A DNA stretch of 64,000 nt from assembly GCF_964355755.1 (NCBI RefSeq), contig NC_092678.1, forward strand, positions 10,266,922 through 10,330,921, read 5' to 3'. Shown piece by piece: positions 36,330 to 50,374 of the stretch. The notes under the pieces were generated by a model, which saw nothing but the letters and a program-made list of their open reading frames with translations, ran no database searches and was not told where the DNA came from. The position numbers were made by a program, and so were the translations under genes. The DNA comes from Antedon mediterranea (Eukaryota > Echinodermata > Crinoidea > Comatulida > Antedonidae). Numbering within the stretch: the stretch's first letter is position 1; every line of letters begins with the position of its first letter.

Positions 36330-38960
36330 CCAAGCACTTTGCTGTTTTTATGTTAACAAGTTTTTTCGAAAATCACAAAATGGTCTAAAACGTCTCCAAA
36401 TGCGATTTCAAGGTATTCTGAGCACTTTGGTGTTTTTGTGTGAAAGGTTTTAACGAAATGCTCAAAATGGTCTAAAACGGTTTCTAATGTGATTTTAAGC
36501 ACTTTGATGTTTTTGTATAACCAAGTTTCATCGAAATGCACAAAATGGTCTAAAACGTCTCCAAATGCGATTTGAAGCTTTTCTAAGCACTTTGCTGTTT
36601 TTATGTTAAAAAGTTTTTTCGAAAATCACAAAATGGTCTAAAACGTCTCCAAATGCGATTTGAAGATATTCTGAGCACTTTGGTGTTTTTATGTTAAAAA
36701 GTTTTTTCGAAAATCACAAAATGGTCTAAAACGTCTCCAAATGCGATTTGAAGATATTCTGAGCACTTTGGTGTTTTTATGTTAAAAAGTTTTTTCGAAA
36801 ATCACAAAATGGTCTAAAACGTCTCCAAATGCGATTTGAAGCTATTCTGTACACTTTGATGTTTTGTGTGAAAAAGTTTTGTCGAAATGCTCAAAATGGT
36901 CTAAAACGTTTTTAAAACGATATTAAGCTATTTTGTGCTCTTTGATGTTTTTGTGTAACCAAGTTTTATCGAAATGAACAAAATGGTCTAAAACGTCTCC
37001 AAATGCGATTTGAAGCTTTTCTAAGCACTTTGCTGTTTTTATGTTAACAAGTTTTTTCGAAAATCACAAAATGGTCTAAAACGTCTCCAAATGCGATTTG
37101 AAGATATTCTGAGCACTTTGGTGTTTTTATGTTAAAAAGTTTTTTCGAAAATCACAAAATGGTCTAAAACGTCTCCAAATGCGATTTGAAGCTATTCTAT
37201 ACACTTTGATGTTTTGTGTTAAAAAGTTTTGTCGAAATGCTCAAAATGGTTTAAAACGTTTTTAAAACGATATTAAGCTATTTTGTGCTCTTTGATGTTT
37301 TTGTGTAACCAAGTTTCATCGAAATGCGATTTGAAGCTTTTCCAAGCACTTTGCTGTTTTTATGTTAACAAGCTTTTTCGAAAATCACAAAATGGTCTAA
37401 AACGTCTCCAAATGCGATTTGAAGATATTCTGAGCACTTTGGTGTTTTTATGTTAAAAAGTTTTTTCGAAAATCACAAAATGGTCTAAAACGTCTCCAAA
37501 TGCGATTTGAAGATATTCTAAGCACTTTGGTGTTTTTATGTTAACAAGTTTTTTCGAAAATCACAAAATGGTCTAAAACGTCTCCAAATGCGATTTGAAG
37601 ATATTCTGAGCACTTTGGTGTTTTTCTGTTAAAAAGTATTTTCGAAAATCACAAAATGGTCTAAAACGTCTCCAAATGCAATTTGAAGCTATTCTGTACA
37701 CTTTGATGTTTTGTGTGAAAAAGTTTTGTCAAAATGCTCAAAATGGTCTAAAACGTTTTTAAAACGATATTAAGCTATTTTGTGCTCTTTGATGTTTTTG
37801 TATAACCAAGTTTTTTCGAAAATCACAACATGGTCTAAAACGTCTCCAAATGCGATTTGAAGCTTTTCTAAACACTTTGGTGTTTTTATGTTAACAAGTT
37901 TTTTCGAAAATCACAAAATGGTCTAAAACGTCTCCAAATCCGATTTGAAGCTATTCTGTACACTTTGATGTTTTGTGTGAAAAAGTTTTGTCGAAATGCT
38001 CAAAATGGTCTAAAACGTTTTTAAAACGATATTAAGCTATTTTGTGCTCTTTGATGTTTTTGTGTAACCAAGTTTCATCGATATGAACAAAATGGTCTAA
38101 AACGTCTCAAAATGCGATTTGAAGGTATTCTGAGCACTTTGGTGTTTTTGGGTGAAAAGTTTTAACGAAATGCTCAAAATGGTCTAAAACGGTTTCTAAT
38201 GTGATTTTAAGCACTTTGAAGTATTTGTAAAAACAAGTTTCATCGAAATGCACAAAATAGTCTAAAACGTCTCCAAATGCGATTTGAAGCTTTTCTAAGC
38301 ACTTTGGTGTTTTTATGTTAACAAGTTTTTTCGAAAATCACAAAATGGTCTAAAACGTCTCCAAATGCGATTTGAAGATATTCTGAGCACTTTGGTGTTT
38401 TTATGTTAAAAAGTATTTTCGAAAATCACAAAATGGTCTAAAACGTCTCCAAATGCGATTTGAAGCTCTTCTGTACACTTTGATGTTTTGTGTGAAAAAG
38501 TTTAGTCGAAATGCTCAAAATGGTCTAAAACGTTTTTAAAACGATATTAAGCTATTTTGTGCTCTTTGATGTTTTTGTGTAACCAAGTTTCATCGAAAAT
38601 CACAAAATGGTCTAAAACGTCTCCAAATGCGATTTGAAGCTTTTCCAAGCACTTTGCTGTTTTTATGTTAACAAGTTTTTTCGAAAATCACAAAATGGTC
38701 TAAAACGTCTCAAAATACGATATTAAGCTGTTTTGTGCACTTTGATGATTTGTGTGAAAAGTTTTAACGAAATGCTCAAAATGGTCTAAAACGGTTTCTA
38801 ATGTGATTTTAAGCACTTTGATGTTTTTATGTAGCCAAGTTTTTTCGAAAATCACAAAATGGTCAAAAACGTCTCCAAATGCGATTTGAAGCTTTTCTAA
38901 GCACTTTGGTGTTTTTATGTTAACAAGTTTTTTCGAAAATCACAAAATGGTCTAAAACGT
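36330..38960 (+). repeat. Mosaic of satellite pieces
   Basis: This stretch has no gene. 36400-37050 resembles 8200-8870, starting with GATTTCAAGGTATTC. 37100-37320 resembles the ATACAC monomers at 17740-17960. 37330-37690 resembles 11850-12190, and 37690-38960 resembles 18520-19790 at an offset of 19171. Private changes include CACAACATGGTC near 37827. The joins fall inside otherwise normal monomers. Confidence 0.78.
37312..37336 (+). repeat. Truncated monomer with a 29-bp deletion between AAATG repeats
   Basis: TTTCATCGAAATG is joined directly to CGATTTGAAGCTTTTCC. Normal units have 29 more bases between these points, running from after one AAATG to the end of the next AAATG. The deletion is thus flanked by a 5-bp direct repeat. 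It is the same interval as that lost in the 146-bp fused units, but here next to a TTTCATCG rather than TTTTTTG box, so it looks like a separate event. Confidence 0.82.
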
Positions 38961-41900
38961 CTCCAAATGCAATTTGAAGCTATTCTGTACACTTTGATGT
39001 TTTGTGTGAAAAAGTTTTGTCAAAATGCTCAAAATGGTCTAAAACGTTTTTAAAACGATATTAAGCTATTTTGTGCTCTTTGATGTTTTTGTATAACCAA
39101 GTTTTTTCGAAAATCACAAAATGGTCTAAAACGTCTCCAAATGCGATTTGAAGCTTTTCTAAACACTTTGGTGTTTTTATGTTAACAAGTTTTTTCGAAA
39201 ATCACAAAATGGTCTAAAACGTCTCCAAATCCGATTTGAAGCTATTCTGTACACTTTGATGTTTTGTGTGAAAAAGTTTTGTCGAAATGCTCAAAATGGT
39301 CTAAAACGTTTTTAAAACGATATTAAGCTATTTTGTGCTCTTTGATGTTTTTGTGTAACCAAGTTTCATCGATATGAACAAAATGGTCTAAAACGTCTCA
39401 AAATGCGATTTGAAGGTATTCTGAGCACTTTGGTGTTTTTGGGTGAAAAGTTTTAACGAAATGCTCAAAATGGTCTAAAACGGTTTCTAATGTGATTTTA
39501 AGCACTTTGAAGTATTTGTAAAAACAAGTTTCATCGAAATGCACAAAATAGTCTAAAACGTCTTCAAATGCGATTTGAAGCTTTTCTAAGCACTTTGGTG
39601 TTTTTATGTTAACAAGTTTTTTCGAAAATCACAAAATGGTCTAAAACGTCTCCAAATGCGATTTGAAGATATTCTGAGCACTTTGGTGTTTTTATGTTAA
39701 AAAGTATTTTCGAAAATCACAAAATGGTCTAAAACGTCTCCAAATGCGATTTGAAGCTCTTCTGTACACTTTGATGTTTTGTGTGAAAAAGTTTAGTCGA
39801 AATGCTCAAAATGGTCTATAACGTTTTTAAAACGATATTAAGCTATTTTGTGCTCTTTGATGTTTTTGTGTAACCAAGTTTCATCGAAAATCACAAAATG
39901 GTCTAAAACGTCTCCAAATGCGATTTGAAGATATTCTGAGCACTTTGGTGTTTTTATGTTAACAAGTTTTTTCGAAAATCACAAAATGGTCTAAAACGTC
40001 TCCAAATGCGATTTGAAGATATTCTGAGCACTTTGGTGTTTTTATGTTAAAAAGTTTTTTCGAAAATCACAAAATGGTCTAAAACGTCTCCAAATGCGAT
40101 TTGAAGCTATTCTATACACTTTGATGTTTTGTGTTAAAAAGTTTTGTCGAAATGCTCAAAATGGTTTAAAACGTTTTTAAAACGATATTAAGCTATTTTG
40201 TGCTCTTTGATGTTTTTGTGTAACCAAGTTTCATCGAAATGAACAAAATGGTCTAAAACGTCTCCAAATGCGATTTGAAGCTTTTCCAAGCACTTTGCTG
40301 TTTTTATGTTAACAAGTTTTTTCGAAAATCACAAAATTGTCTAAAACGTCTCAAAATGCGATTTGAAGGTATTCTGAGCACTTTGGTGTTTTTGTGTGAA
40401 AAGTTTTAACGAAAAGCTCAAAATGGTCTAAAACGGTTCTAATGTGATTTTAAGCACTTTGATGTTTTTGTACAACCAAGTTTCATGGAAATGCTCAAAA
40501 TGGTCTAAAACGTTTTTAAAACGATATTAAGCTATTTTGTGCTCTTTGATGTTTTTGTGTAACCAAGTTTTTTCGAAAATCACAAAATGGTCTAAAACGT
40601 CTCCAAATGCGATTTGAAGCTTTTCTAAGCACTTTGGTGTTTTTATGTTAACAAGTTTTTTCGAAAATCACAAAATGGTCTAAAACGTCTCCAAATGCGA
40701 TTTGAAGATATTCTGAGCACTTTGGTGTTTTTCTGTTAAAAAGTATTTTCGAAAATCACAAAATGGTCTAAAACGTCTCCAAATGCAATTTGAAGCTATT
40801 CTGTACACTTTGATGTTTTGTGTGAAAAAGTTTTGTCAAAATGCTCAAAATGGTCTAAAACGTTTTTAAAACGATATTAAGCTATTTTGTGCTCTTTGAT
40901 GTTTTTGTATAACCAAGTTTTTTCGAAAATCACAAAATGGTCTAAAACGTCTCCAAATGCGATTTGAAGCTTTTCTAAACACTTTGGTGTTTTTATGTTA
41001 ACAAGTTTTTTCGAAAATCACAAAATGGTCTAAAACGTCTCCAAATCCGATTTGAAGCTATTCTGTACACTTTGATGTTTTGTGTGAAAAAGTTTTGTCG
41101 AAATGCTCAAAATGGTCTAAAACGTTTTTAAAACGATATTAAGCTATTTTGTGCTCTTTGATGTTTTTGTGTAACCAAGTTTCATCGATATGAACAAAAT
41201 GGTCTAAAACGTCTCAAAATGCGATTTGAAGGTATTCTGAGCACTTTGGTGTTTTTGGGTGAAAAGTTTTAACGAAATGCTCAAAATGGTCTAAAACGGT
41301 TTCTAATGTGATTTTAAGCACTTTGAAGTATTTGTAAAAACAAGTTTCATCGAAATGCACAAAATAGTCTAAAACGTCTCCAAATGCGATTTGAAGCTTT
41401 TCTAAGCACTTTGGTGTTTTTATGTTAACAAGTTTTTTCGAAAATCACAAAATGGTCTAAAACGTCTCCAAATGCGATTTGAAGATATTCTGAGCACTTT
41501 GGTGTTTTTATGTTAAAAAGTATTTTCGAAAATCACAAAATGGTCTAAAACGTCTCCAAATGCGATTTGAAGCTCTTCTGTACACTTTGATGTTTTGTGT
41601 GAAAAAGTTTAGTCGAAATGCTCAAAATGGTCTAAAACGTTTTTAAAACGATATTAAGCTATTTTGTGCTCTTTGATGTTTTTGTGTAACCAAGTTTCAT
41701 CGAAAATCACAAAATGGTCTAAAACGTCTCCAAATGCGATTTGAAGCTTTTCCAAGCACTTTGCTGTTTTTATGTTAACAAGTTTTTTCGAAAATCACAA
41801 AATGGTCTAAAACGTCTCAAAATACGATATTAAGCTGTTTTGTGCACTTTGATGATTTGTGTGAAAAGTTTTAACGAAATGCTCAAAATGGTCTAAAACG

Positions 41901-44900
41901 GTTTCTAATGTGATTTTAAGCACTTTGATGTTTTTATGTAGCCAAGTTTTTTCGAAAATCACAAAATGGTCAAAAACGTCTCCAAATGCGATTTGAAGCT
42001 TTTCTAAGCACTTTGGTGTTTTTATGTTAACAAGTTTTTTCGAAAATCACAAAATGGTCTAAAACGTCTTCAAATGCGATTTGAAGATATTCTGAGCACT
42101 TTGGTGTTTTTCTGTTAAAAAGTATTTTCGAAAATCACAAAAGGGTCTATAACGTCTCCAAATGCGATTTGAAGCTATTCTAGACACTTTGATGTTTTGT
42201 GTGAAAAATTTTCTCGAAATGCTCAAAATGGTCTAAAACGTTTTCCAATACCATTATTAAGCTATTTTGTGCAATTTGATGTTTTTGTGTAACCAAGTTT
42301 TTTGAAATGCGATTTGAAGATATTCTGAGGACTTTGGTGTTTTTATGTTAAAAAGTTTTTTCGAAAATCACAAAATGGTCTAAAACGTCTCCAAATGCGA
42401 TTTGAAGATATTCTGAGCACTTTGGTGTTTTTATGTTAAAAAGTTTTTTGGAAAATCACAAAATGGTCTAAAACGACTCCAAATGCGATTTGAAGCTATC
42501 CTGTACACTTTGATGTTTTGTGTGAAAAAGTTTTGTCGAAATGCTCAAAATGATCTAAAACGTTTTTAAAACGATATTAAGCTATTTTGTGCTCTTTGAT
42601 GTTTTTGTGTATCCAAGTTTCATCGAAATGAACAAAATGGTCTAAAACGTTTTTAAATACCATATTAAGCTGTTTTGTGCACTTTGATGATTTGTGTGAA
42701 AAGTTTTAAGGAAATGCTCAAAATAGTCTAAAACGGTTTCTAATGTGATTTTAAGCACTTTGATGTTTTTGTGTAACCAAGTTTTATCGAAATGAACAAA
42801 ATGGTCTAAAACGTCTCCAAATGCGATTTGAAGCTTTTCCAAGCACTTTGCTGTTTTTATATTAAGTTTTTTCGAAAATCACAAAATGGTCTAAAACGTC
42901 TCTAAATGCGATTTGAAGGTATTCTGAGCAATTTGGTGTTTTTGTGTGAAAAGTTTTAACGAAATGCTCAAAATTGTCTAAAACGGTTTCTAATGTGATT
43001 TTAAGCACTTTGATGTTTTTGTAAAACCAAGTTTCATCGAAATGCACAAAATGGTCTAAAACGTCTCCAAATGCGATTTGAAGCTATTCTGTACACTTTG
43101 ATGTTTTGTGTGAAAAAAGTTTTGTCGAAATGCTCAAAATGGTCTAAAACGTTTTTAAAACGATATTAAGCTATTTTGTGCTCTTTGATGTTTTTGTGTA
43201 ACCAAGTTTTATCGAAATGAACAAAATGGTCTAAAACGTCTCCAAATGCGATTTGAAGCTTTTCCAAGCACTTTGCTGTTTTTATGTTAACAGGTTTTTT
43301 CGAAAATCACAAAATGGTCTAAAACTTCTCAAAATGCGATTTGAAGGTATTCTGAGCACTTTGGTGTTTTTGTGTGAAAAGTTTTAACGAAATGCTCAAA
43401 ATTGTCTAAAACGGTTTCTAATGTGATTTTAAGCACTTTGATGTTTTTGTAAAACCAAGTTTCATCGAAATGCACAAAATGGTCTAAAATGTCTCCAAAT
43501 GCGATTTGAAGCTTTTCCAAGCACTTTGCTGTTTTTATGTTAACAAGCTTTTTCGAAAATCACAAAATGGTCTAAAACGTCTCCAAATGTGATTTGAAGA
43601 TATTCTGAGCACTTTGGTATTTTTATGTTAAAAAGTTTTTTCGAAAATCACAAAATGGTCTAAAACGTCTCCAAATGCGATTTGAAGATATTCTGAGCAC
43701 TTTGGTGTTTTTATGTTAAAAAGTTTTTTCGAAAATCACAAAATGGTCTAAAACGTCTCCAAATGCGATTTGAAGCTATTCTGTACACTTTGATGTTTTG
43801 TGTGAAAAAGTTTTGTCGAAATGCTCAAAATGGTTTAAAACGTTTTTAAAACGATATTAAGCTATTTTGTGCTCTTTGATGTTTTTGTATAACCAAGTTT
43901 CATCGAAATGCACAAAATGGTCTAAAACGTCTCCAAATACGATTTGAAGCTTTTCCAAGCACTTTGCTGTTTTTATGTTAACAAGTTTTTTCGAAAATCA
44001 CAAAATTGTCTAAAACGTCTCAAAATGCGATTTGAAGGTATTCTGAGCACTTTGGTGTTTTTGTGTGAAAAGTTTTAACGAAAAGCTCAAAATGGTCTAA
44101 AACGGTTCTAATGTGATTTTAAGCACTTTGATGTTTTTGTACAACCAAGTTTCATCGAAATGCTCAAAATGGTCTAAAACGTTTTTAAAACGATATTAAG
44201 CTATTTTGTGCTCTTTGATGTTTTTGTGTAACCAAGTTTTTTTCGAAAATCACAAAATGGTCTAAAACGTCTCCAAATGCGATTTGAAGCTTTTCTAAGC
44301 ACTTTGGTGTTTTTATGTTAACAAGTTTTTTCGAAAATCGCAAAATGGTCTAAAACGTCTCAAAATGCGATTTGAAGGTATTCTGAGCACTTTGGTGTTT
44401 TTGTGTGAAAAGTTTTAACGAAATGCTCAAAATGGTCTAAAACGGTTTCTAATGTGATTTTAACCTCTTTGATGTTTTTGTGTAACCAAGTTCTTTTCGA
44501 AAATCACAAAATGGTCTAAAACGTCTCCAAATGCGATTTGAAGCTTTTCTAAGCACTTTGGTGTTTTTATGTTAACAAGTTTTTTCGAAAATCACAAAAT
44601 GGTCTAAAACGTCTCAAAATGCGATTTGAAGGTATTCTGAGCACTTTGGTGTTTTTGTGTGAAAAGTTTTAACGAAATGCTCAAAATGGTCTAAAACGGT
44701 TTCTAATGTGATTTTAACCACTTTGATGTTTTTGTGTAACCAAGTTTTTTCGAAAATCACAAAATGGTCTAAAACGTCTCCAAATGCGATTTGAAGCTTT
44801 TCTAAGCACTTTGGTGTTTTTATGTTAACAAGTTTTTTCGAAAATCACAAAATGGTCTAAAACGTCTCCAAATGCGATTTGAAGCTATTCTGTACACTTT

Positions 44901-45390
44901 GATGTTTTGTGTGAAAAAAGTTTTGTCGAAATGCTCAAAATGGTCTAAAACGTTTTTAAAACGATATTAAGCTATTTTGTGCTCTTTGATGTTTTTGTGT
45001 AACCAAGTTTTATCGAAATGAACAAAATGTTCTAAAACGTCTCCAAATGCGATTTGAAGCTTTTCCAAGCACTTTGCTGTTTTTATGTTAAGTTTTTTCG
45101 AAAATCACAAAATGGTCTAAAACGTCTCTAAATGCGATTTGAAGGTATTCTGAGCACTTTGGTGTTTTTGTGTGAAAAGTTTTAACGAAATGCTCAAAAT
45201 TGTCTAAAACGGTTTCTAATGTGATTTTAAGCACTTTGATGTTTTTGTAAAACCAAGTTTCATCGAAATGCACAAAATGGTCTAAAACGTCTCCAAATGC
45301 GATTTGAAGCTTTTCCAAGCACTTTGCTGTTTTTATGTTAACAAGCTTTTTCGAAAATCACAAAATGGTCTAAAACGTCTCCAAATGCGA
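38960..45390 (+). repeat. About 6.4-kb block, copy 2 (of 21000-27435)
   Basis: This is the second copy of the block above. The left edge lies in the monomer at about 38940-38970, where upstream sequence matching the end of the 19.8-kb region joins CCAAATGCAATTTGAAG. Private changes include GTCTTCAAATG near 39561, TTTCATGGAAATGC near 40483, AAAGGGTCTATAACG near 42142, TTTTAAGGAAATGC near 42706 and TTAACCTCTTTG near 44461. Confidence 0.88.
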
Positions 45391-47600
45391 TTTGAAGCTA
45401 TTCTGTACACTTTGATGTTTTGTGTGAAAAAGTTTTGTCGAAATGCTCAAAATGGTTTAAAACGTTTTTAAAACGATATTAAGTTATTTTGTGCTCTTTG
45501 ATGTTTTTGTGTAACCAAGTTTCATCGAAATGAACAAAATGGTCTAAAACGTCTCCAAATGCGATTTGAAGCTTTTCCAAGCACTTTGCTGTTTTTATGT
45601 TAACAAGTTTTTTCGAAAATCACAAAATGGTGTAAAACGTCTCAAAATGCGATTTGAAGGTATTCTGAGCACTTTGGTGTTTTTGTGTGAAAAGTTTTAA
45701 CGAAATGCTCAAAATGGTCTAAAACGGTTCTAATGTGATTTTAAGCTATTCTAGACACTTTGATGTTTTGTGTGAAAAAGTTTTCTCGAAATGCTCAAAA
45801 TGGTCTAAAACGTTTTCCAATACCATATTAAGCTATTTTGTGCAATTTGATGTTTTTGTGTAACCAAGTTTTTTGAAATGCGATTTGAAGATATTCTGAG
45901 GACTCTGGTGTTTTTATGTTAAAAAGTTTTTTCGAAAATCACAAAATGGTCTAAAACGTCTCCAAATGCGATTTGAAGATATTCTGAGCACTTTGGTGTT
46001 TTTATGTTAAAAAGTTTTTTCGAAAATCACAAAATGGTCTAAAACGTCTCCAAATGCGAGTTGAAGCTATTCTGTACACTTTGATGTTTTGTGTGAAAAA
46101 GTTTTGTCGAAATGCTCAAAATGGTCTAAAACGTTTTTAAAACGATATTAAGCTATTTTGTGCTCTTTGATGTTTTTGTGTAACCAAGTTTTTTCAAAAA
46201 TCACAAAATGGTCTAAAACGTCTCCAAATGCGATTTGAAGCTTTTCTAAGCACTTTGGTGTTTTTATGTTAACAAGTTTTTTCGCAAATCACAAAATGGT
46301 CTAAAACGTCTCCAAATGCGATTTGAAGATATTCTGAGCACATTGGTGTTTTTATGTTAAAAAAGTTTTTTCGAAAATCACAAAATGGTCTAAAACGTTT
46401 CCAAATGCGATTTGAAGCTCTTCTGTACACTTTGATGTTTTGTGTGAAAAAGTTTTTTCGAAATGCTCAAAATGGTCTAAAACGTTTTTAAATACGATAT
46501 TAAGCTGTTTTGTGCACTTTGATGGTTTGTGTGAAAAGTTTTAACGAAATGCTCAAAATGGTCAAAAACGGTTTCTAATGTGATTTTAAGCACTTTGATG
46601 TTTTTGTGTAACCAAGTTTTTTCGAAAATCACAAATTGGTCTAAAACGTCTCCAAATGCGATTTGAAGCTTTTCTAAACACTTTGGTGCTTTTATGTTAA
46701 CAAGTTTTTTCGAAAATCACAAAATGGTCTAAAACGTCTCCAAATGCGATTTGAAGCTTTTCTAAACACTTTGGTGTTTTTATGTTAACAAGTTTTTTCG
46801 AAAATCACAAAATGGTCTAAAACGTCTTCAAATGCGATTTGAAGATATTCTGAGCACTTTGGTGTTTTTCTGTTAAAAAGTTTTTTCGAAAATCACAAAA
46901 TGGTCTAAAACGTCTCCAAATGCGATTTGAAGCTCTTCTGTACACTTTGATGTTTTGTGTGAAAAAGTTTTCTCGAAATGCTCAAAATGGTCTAAAACGT
47001 TTTCCAATACCATATTAAGCTATTTTGTGCAATTTGATGTTTTTATGTAACCAAGTTTTTTGAAATGCGATTTGAAGATATTCTGAGCACTTTGGTGTTT
47101 TTATGTTAAAAAGTTTTTTCGAAAATCACAAAATGGTCTAAAACGTCTCCAAATGCGATTTGAAGATATTCTGAGCACTTTGGTGTTTTTATGTTAAAAA
47201 GTTTTTTCGAAAATCACAAAATGGTCTAAAACGTCTCCAAATGCGATTTGAAGCTATTCTGTACACTTTGATGTTTTGTGTGAAAAAGTTTTGTCGAAAT
47301 GCTCAAAATGGTCTAAAACGTTTTTAAAACGATATTAAGCTATTTTGTGCTCTTTGATGTTTTTGTGTAACCAAGTTTTTTCGAAAATCACAAAATGGTT
47401 TAAAACGTCTCCAAATGCGATTTGAAGCTTTTCTAAGCACTTTGGTGTTTTTATGTTAACAAGTTTTTTCGAAAATCACAAAATGGTCTAAAACGTCTCA
47501 AAATGCGATTTGAAGGTATTCTGAGCACTTTGGTGTTTTTGTGTGAAAAGTTTTAACGAAATGCTCAAAATGGTCTAAAACGGTTTCTAATGTGATTTTA
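45350..47600 (+). repeat. About 4.5-kb block, copy 3 (first half only)
   Basis: This copy matches 2105-4350 at an offset of 43246, including both fused 146-bp units and the TTCGCAAATCAC variant. After about 47600 it has TTTTAACCAC where the other copies have TTTTAAGCAC, and continues as a different mosaic. Two private changes are TTTTTTCAAAAATCAC near 46190 and a GGTTTAAAACG landmark near 47398. Its left edge joins directly to the end of the copied 21000-27435 block. Confidence 0.85.
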
Positions 47601-50370
47601 ACCACTTTGATGTTTTTGTGTAACCAAGTTTTTTCGAAAATCACAAAATGGTCTAAAACGTCTCCAAATGCGATTTGAAGCTTTTCTAAGCACTTTGGTG
47701 TTTTTATGTTAACAAGTTTTTTCGAAAATCACAAAATGGTCTAAAACGTCTCCAAATGCGATTTGAAGCTATTCTGTACACTTTGATGTTTTGTGTGAAA
47801 AAAGTTTTGTCGAAATGCTCAAAATGGTCTAAAACGTTTTTAAAACGATATTAAGCTATTTTGTGCTCTTTGATGTTTTTGTGTAACCAAGTTTTATCGA
47901 AATGAACAAAATGTTCTAAAACGTCTCCAAATGCGATTTGAAGCTTTTCCAAGCACTTTGCTGTTTTTATGTTAAGTTTTTTCGAAAATCACAAAATGGT
48001 CTAAAACGTCTCTAAATGCGATTTGAAGGTATTCTGAGCACTTTGGTGTTTTTGTGTGAAAAGTTTTAACGAAATGCTCAAAATTGTCTAAAACGGTTTC
48101 TAATGTGATTTTAAGCACTTTGATGTTTTTGTAAAACCAAGTTTCATCGAAATGCACAAAATGGTCTAAAATGTCTCCAAATGCGATTTGAAGCTTTTCC
48201 AAGCACTTTGCTGTTTTTATGTTAACAAGCTTTTTCGAAAATCACAAAATGGTCTAAAACGTCTCCAAATGTGATTTGAAGATATTCTGAGCACTTTGGT
48301 GTTTTTATGTTAAAAAGTTTTTTGGAAAATCACAAAATGGTCTAAAACGACTCCAAATGCGATTTGAAGCTATCCTGTACACTTTGATGTTTTGTGTGAA
48401 AAAGTTTTGTCGAAATGCTCAAAATGATCTAAAACGTTTTTAAAACGATATTAAGCTATTTTGTGCTCTTTGATGTTTTTGTGTATCCAAGTTTCATCGA
48501 AATGAACAAAATGGTCTAAAACGTTTTTAAATACGATATTAAGCTGTTTTGTGCACTTTGATGATTTGTGTGAAAAGTTTTAACGAAATGCTCAAAATAG
48601 TCTAAAACGGTTTCTAATGTGATTTTAAGCACTTTGATGTTTTTGTGTAACCAAGTTTTTTCGGAAATCACAAAATGGTCTAAAACGTCTCCAAATGCGA
48701 TTTGAAGCTTTTCTAAGCACTTTGGTGTTTTTATGTTAACAAGTTTTTTCGAAAATCACAAAATGGTCTAAAACGTCTCAAAATGCGATTTGAAGGTAAT
48801 CTGAGCACTTTGGTGTTTTTGTGTGAAAAGTTTTAACGAAATGCTCAAAATGGTCTAAAACGGTTTCTAATGTGATTTTAACAACTTTGATGTTTTTGTG
48901 TAACCAAGTTTTTTCGAAAATCACAAAATGGTCTAAAACGTTTCCAAATGCGATTTGAAGCTTTTCTAAGCACTTTGGTGTTTTTATGTTAACAAGTTTT
49001 TTCGAAAATCACAAAATGGTCTAAAACGTCTGCAAATGCGATTTGAAGATATTCTGAGCACTTTGGTGTTTTTCTGTTAAAAAGTATTTTCGAAAATCAC
49101 AAAATGGTCTAAAACGTCTCCAAATGCAATTTGAAGCTATTCTGTACACTTTGATGTTTTGTGTGAAAAAGTTTTGTCAAAATGCTCAAAATGGTCTAAA
49201 ACGTTTTTAAAACGATATTAAGCTATTTTGTGCTCTTTGATGTTTTTGTATAACCAAGTTTTTTCGAAATGAACAAAATGGTCTAAAACGTCTCCAAATG
49301 CGATTTGAAGCTTTTCTAAACACTTTGGTGTTTTTATGTTAACAAGTTTTTTCGAAAATCACAAAATGGTCTAAAACGTCTCCAAATCCGATTTGAAGCT
49401 ATTCTGTACACTTTGATGTTTTGTGTGAAAAAGTTTTGTCGAAATGCTCAAAATGGTCTAAAACGTTTTTAAAACGATATTAAGCTATTTTGTGCTCTTT
49501 GATGTTTTTGTGTAACCAAGTTTCATCGATATGAACAAAATGGTCTAAAACGTCTCAAAATGCGATTTGAAGGTATTCTGAGCACTTTGGTGTTTTTGGG
49601 TGAAAAGTTTTAACGAAATGCTCAAAATGGTCTAAAACGGTTTCTAATGTGATTTTAAGCACTTTGAAGTATTTGTAAAAACAAGTTTCATCGAAATGCA
49701 CAAAATAGTCTAAAACGTCTCCAAATGCGATTTGAAGCTTTTCTAAGCACTTTGGTGTTTTTATGTTAACAAGTTTTTTCGAAAATCACAAAATGGTCTA
49801 AAACGTCTCCAAATGCGATTTGAAGATATTCTGAGCACTTTGGTGTTTTTATGTTAAAAAGTATTTTCGAAAATCACAAAATGGTCTAAAACGTCTCCAA
49901 ATGCGATTTGAAGCTCTTCTGTACACTTTGATGTTTTGTGTGAAAAAGTTTAGTCGAAATGCTCAAAATGGTCTAAAACGTTTTTAAAACGATATTAAGC
50001 TATTTTGTGCTCTTTGATGTTTTTGTGTAACCAAGTTTCATCGAAATGAACAAAATGGTCTAAAACGTCTCCAAATGCGATTTGAAGCTTTTCTAAGCAC
50101 TTTGGTGTTTTTATGTTAACAAGTTTTTTCGAAAATCACAAAATGGTCTAAAACGTCTCCAAATGCGATTTGAAGATATTCTGAGCACTTTGCTGTTTTT
50201 ATGTTAACAAGTTTTTTCGAAAATCACAAAATGGTCTAAAACGTCTCAAAATGCTATTTGAAGGTATTCTGAGCACTTTGGTGTTTTTGTGTGAAAAGTT
50301 TTAACGAAATGCTCAAAATGGTCTAAAACGGTTCTAATGTGATTTTAAACACTTTGATGTTTTGTGTGAA
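47600..50370 (+). repeat. Mosaic of satellite pieces
   Basis: This stretch has no gene. 47600-48200 resembles 6480-7080. 48290-48650 carries the TTTTTTGGAAAATC and GCTATCCTGTACAC variants otherwise seen at 24660-24730 and 42450-42500. 49060-50040 resembles 18440-19420, with the GGGTG marker at 49598, and 50040-50350 resembles 10000-10300. At 50341-50365 a GATTTTAAACAC unit is joined to TTTTGTGTGAAAAAG, another chimeric junction. Confidence 0.78.
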
Positions 50371-50374
50371 AAAG

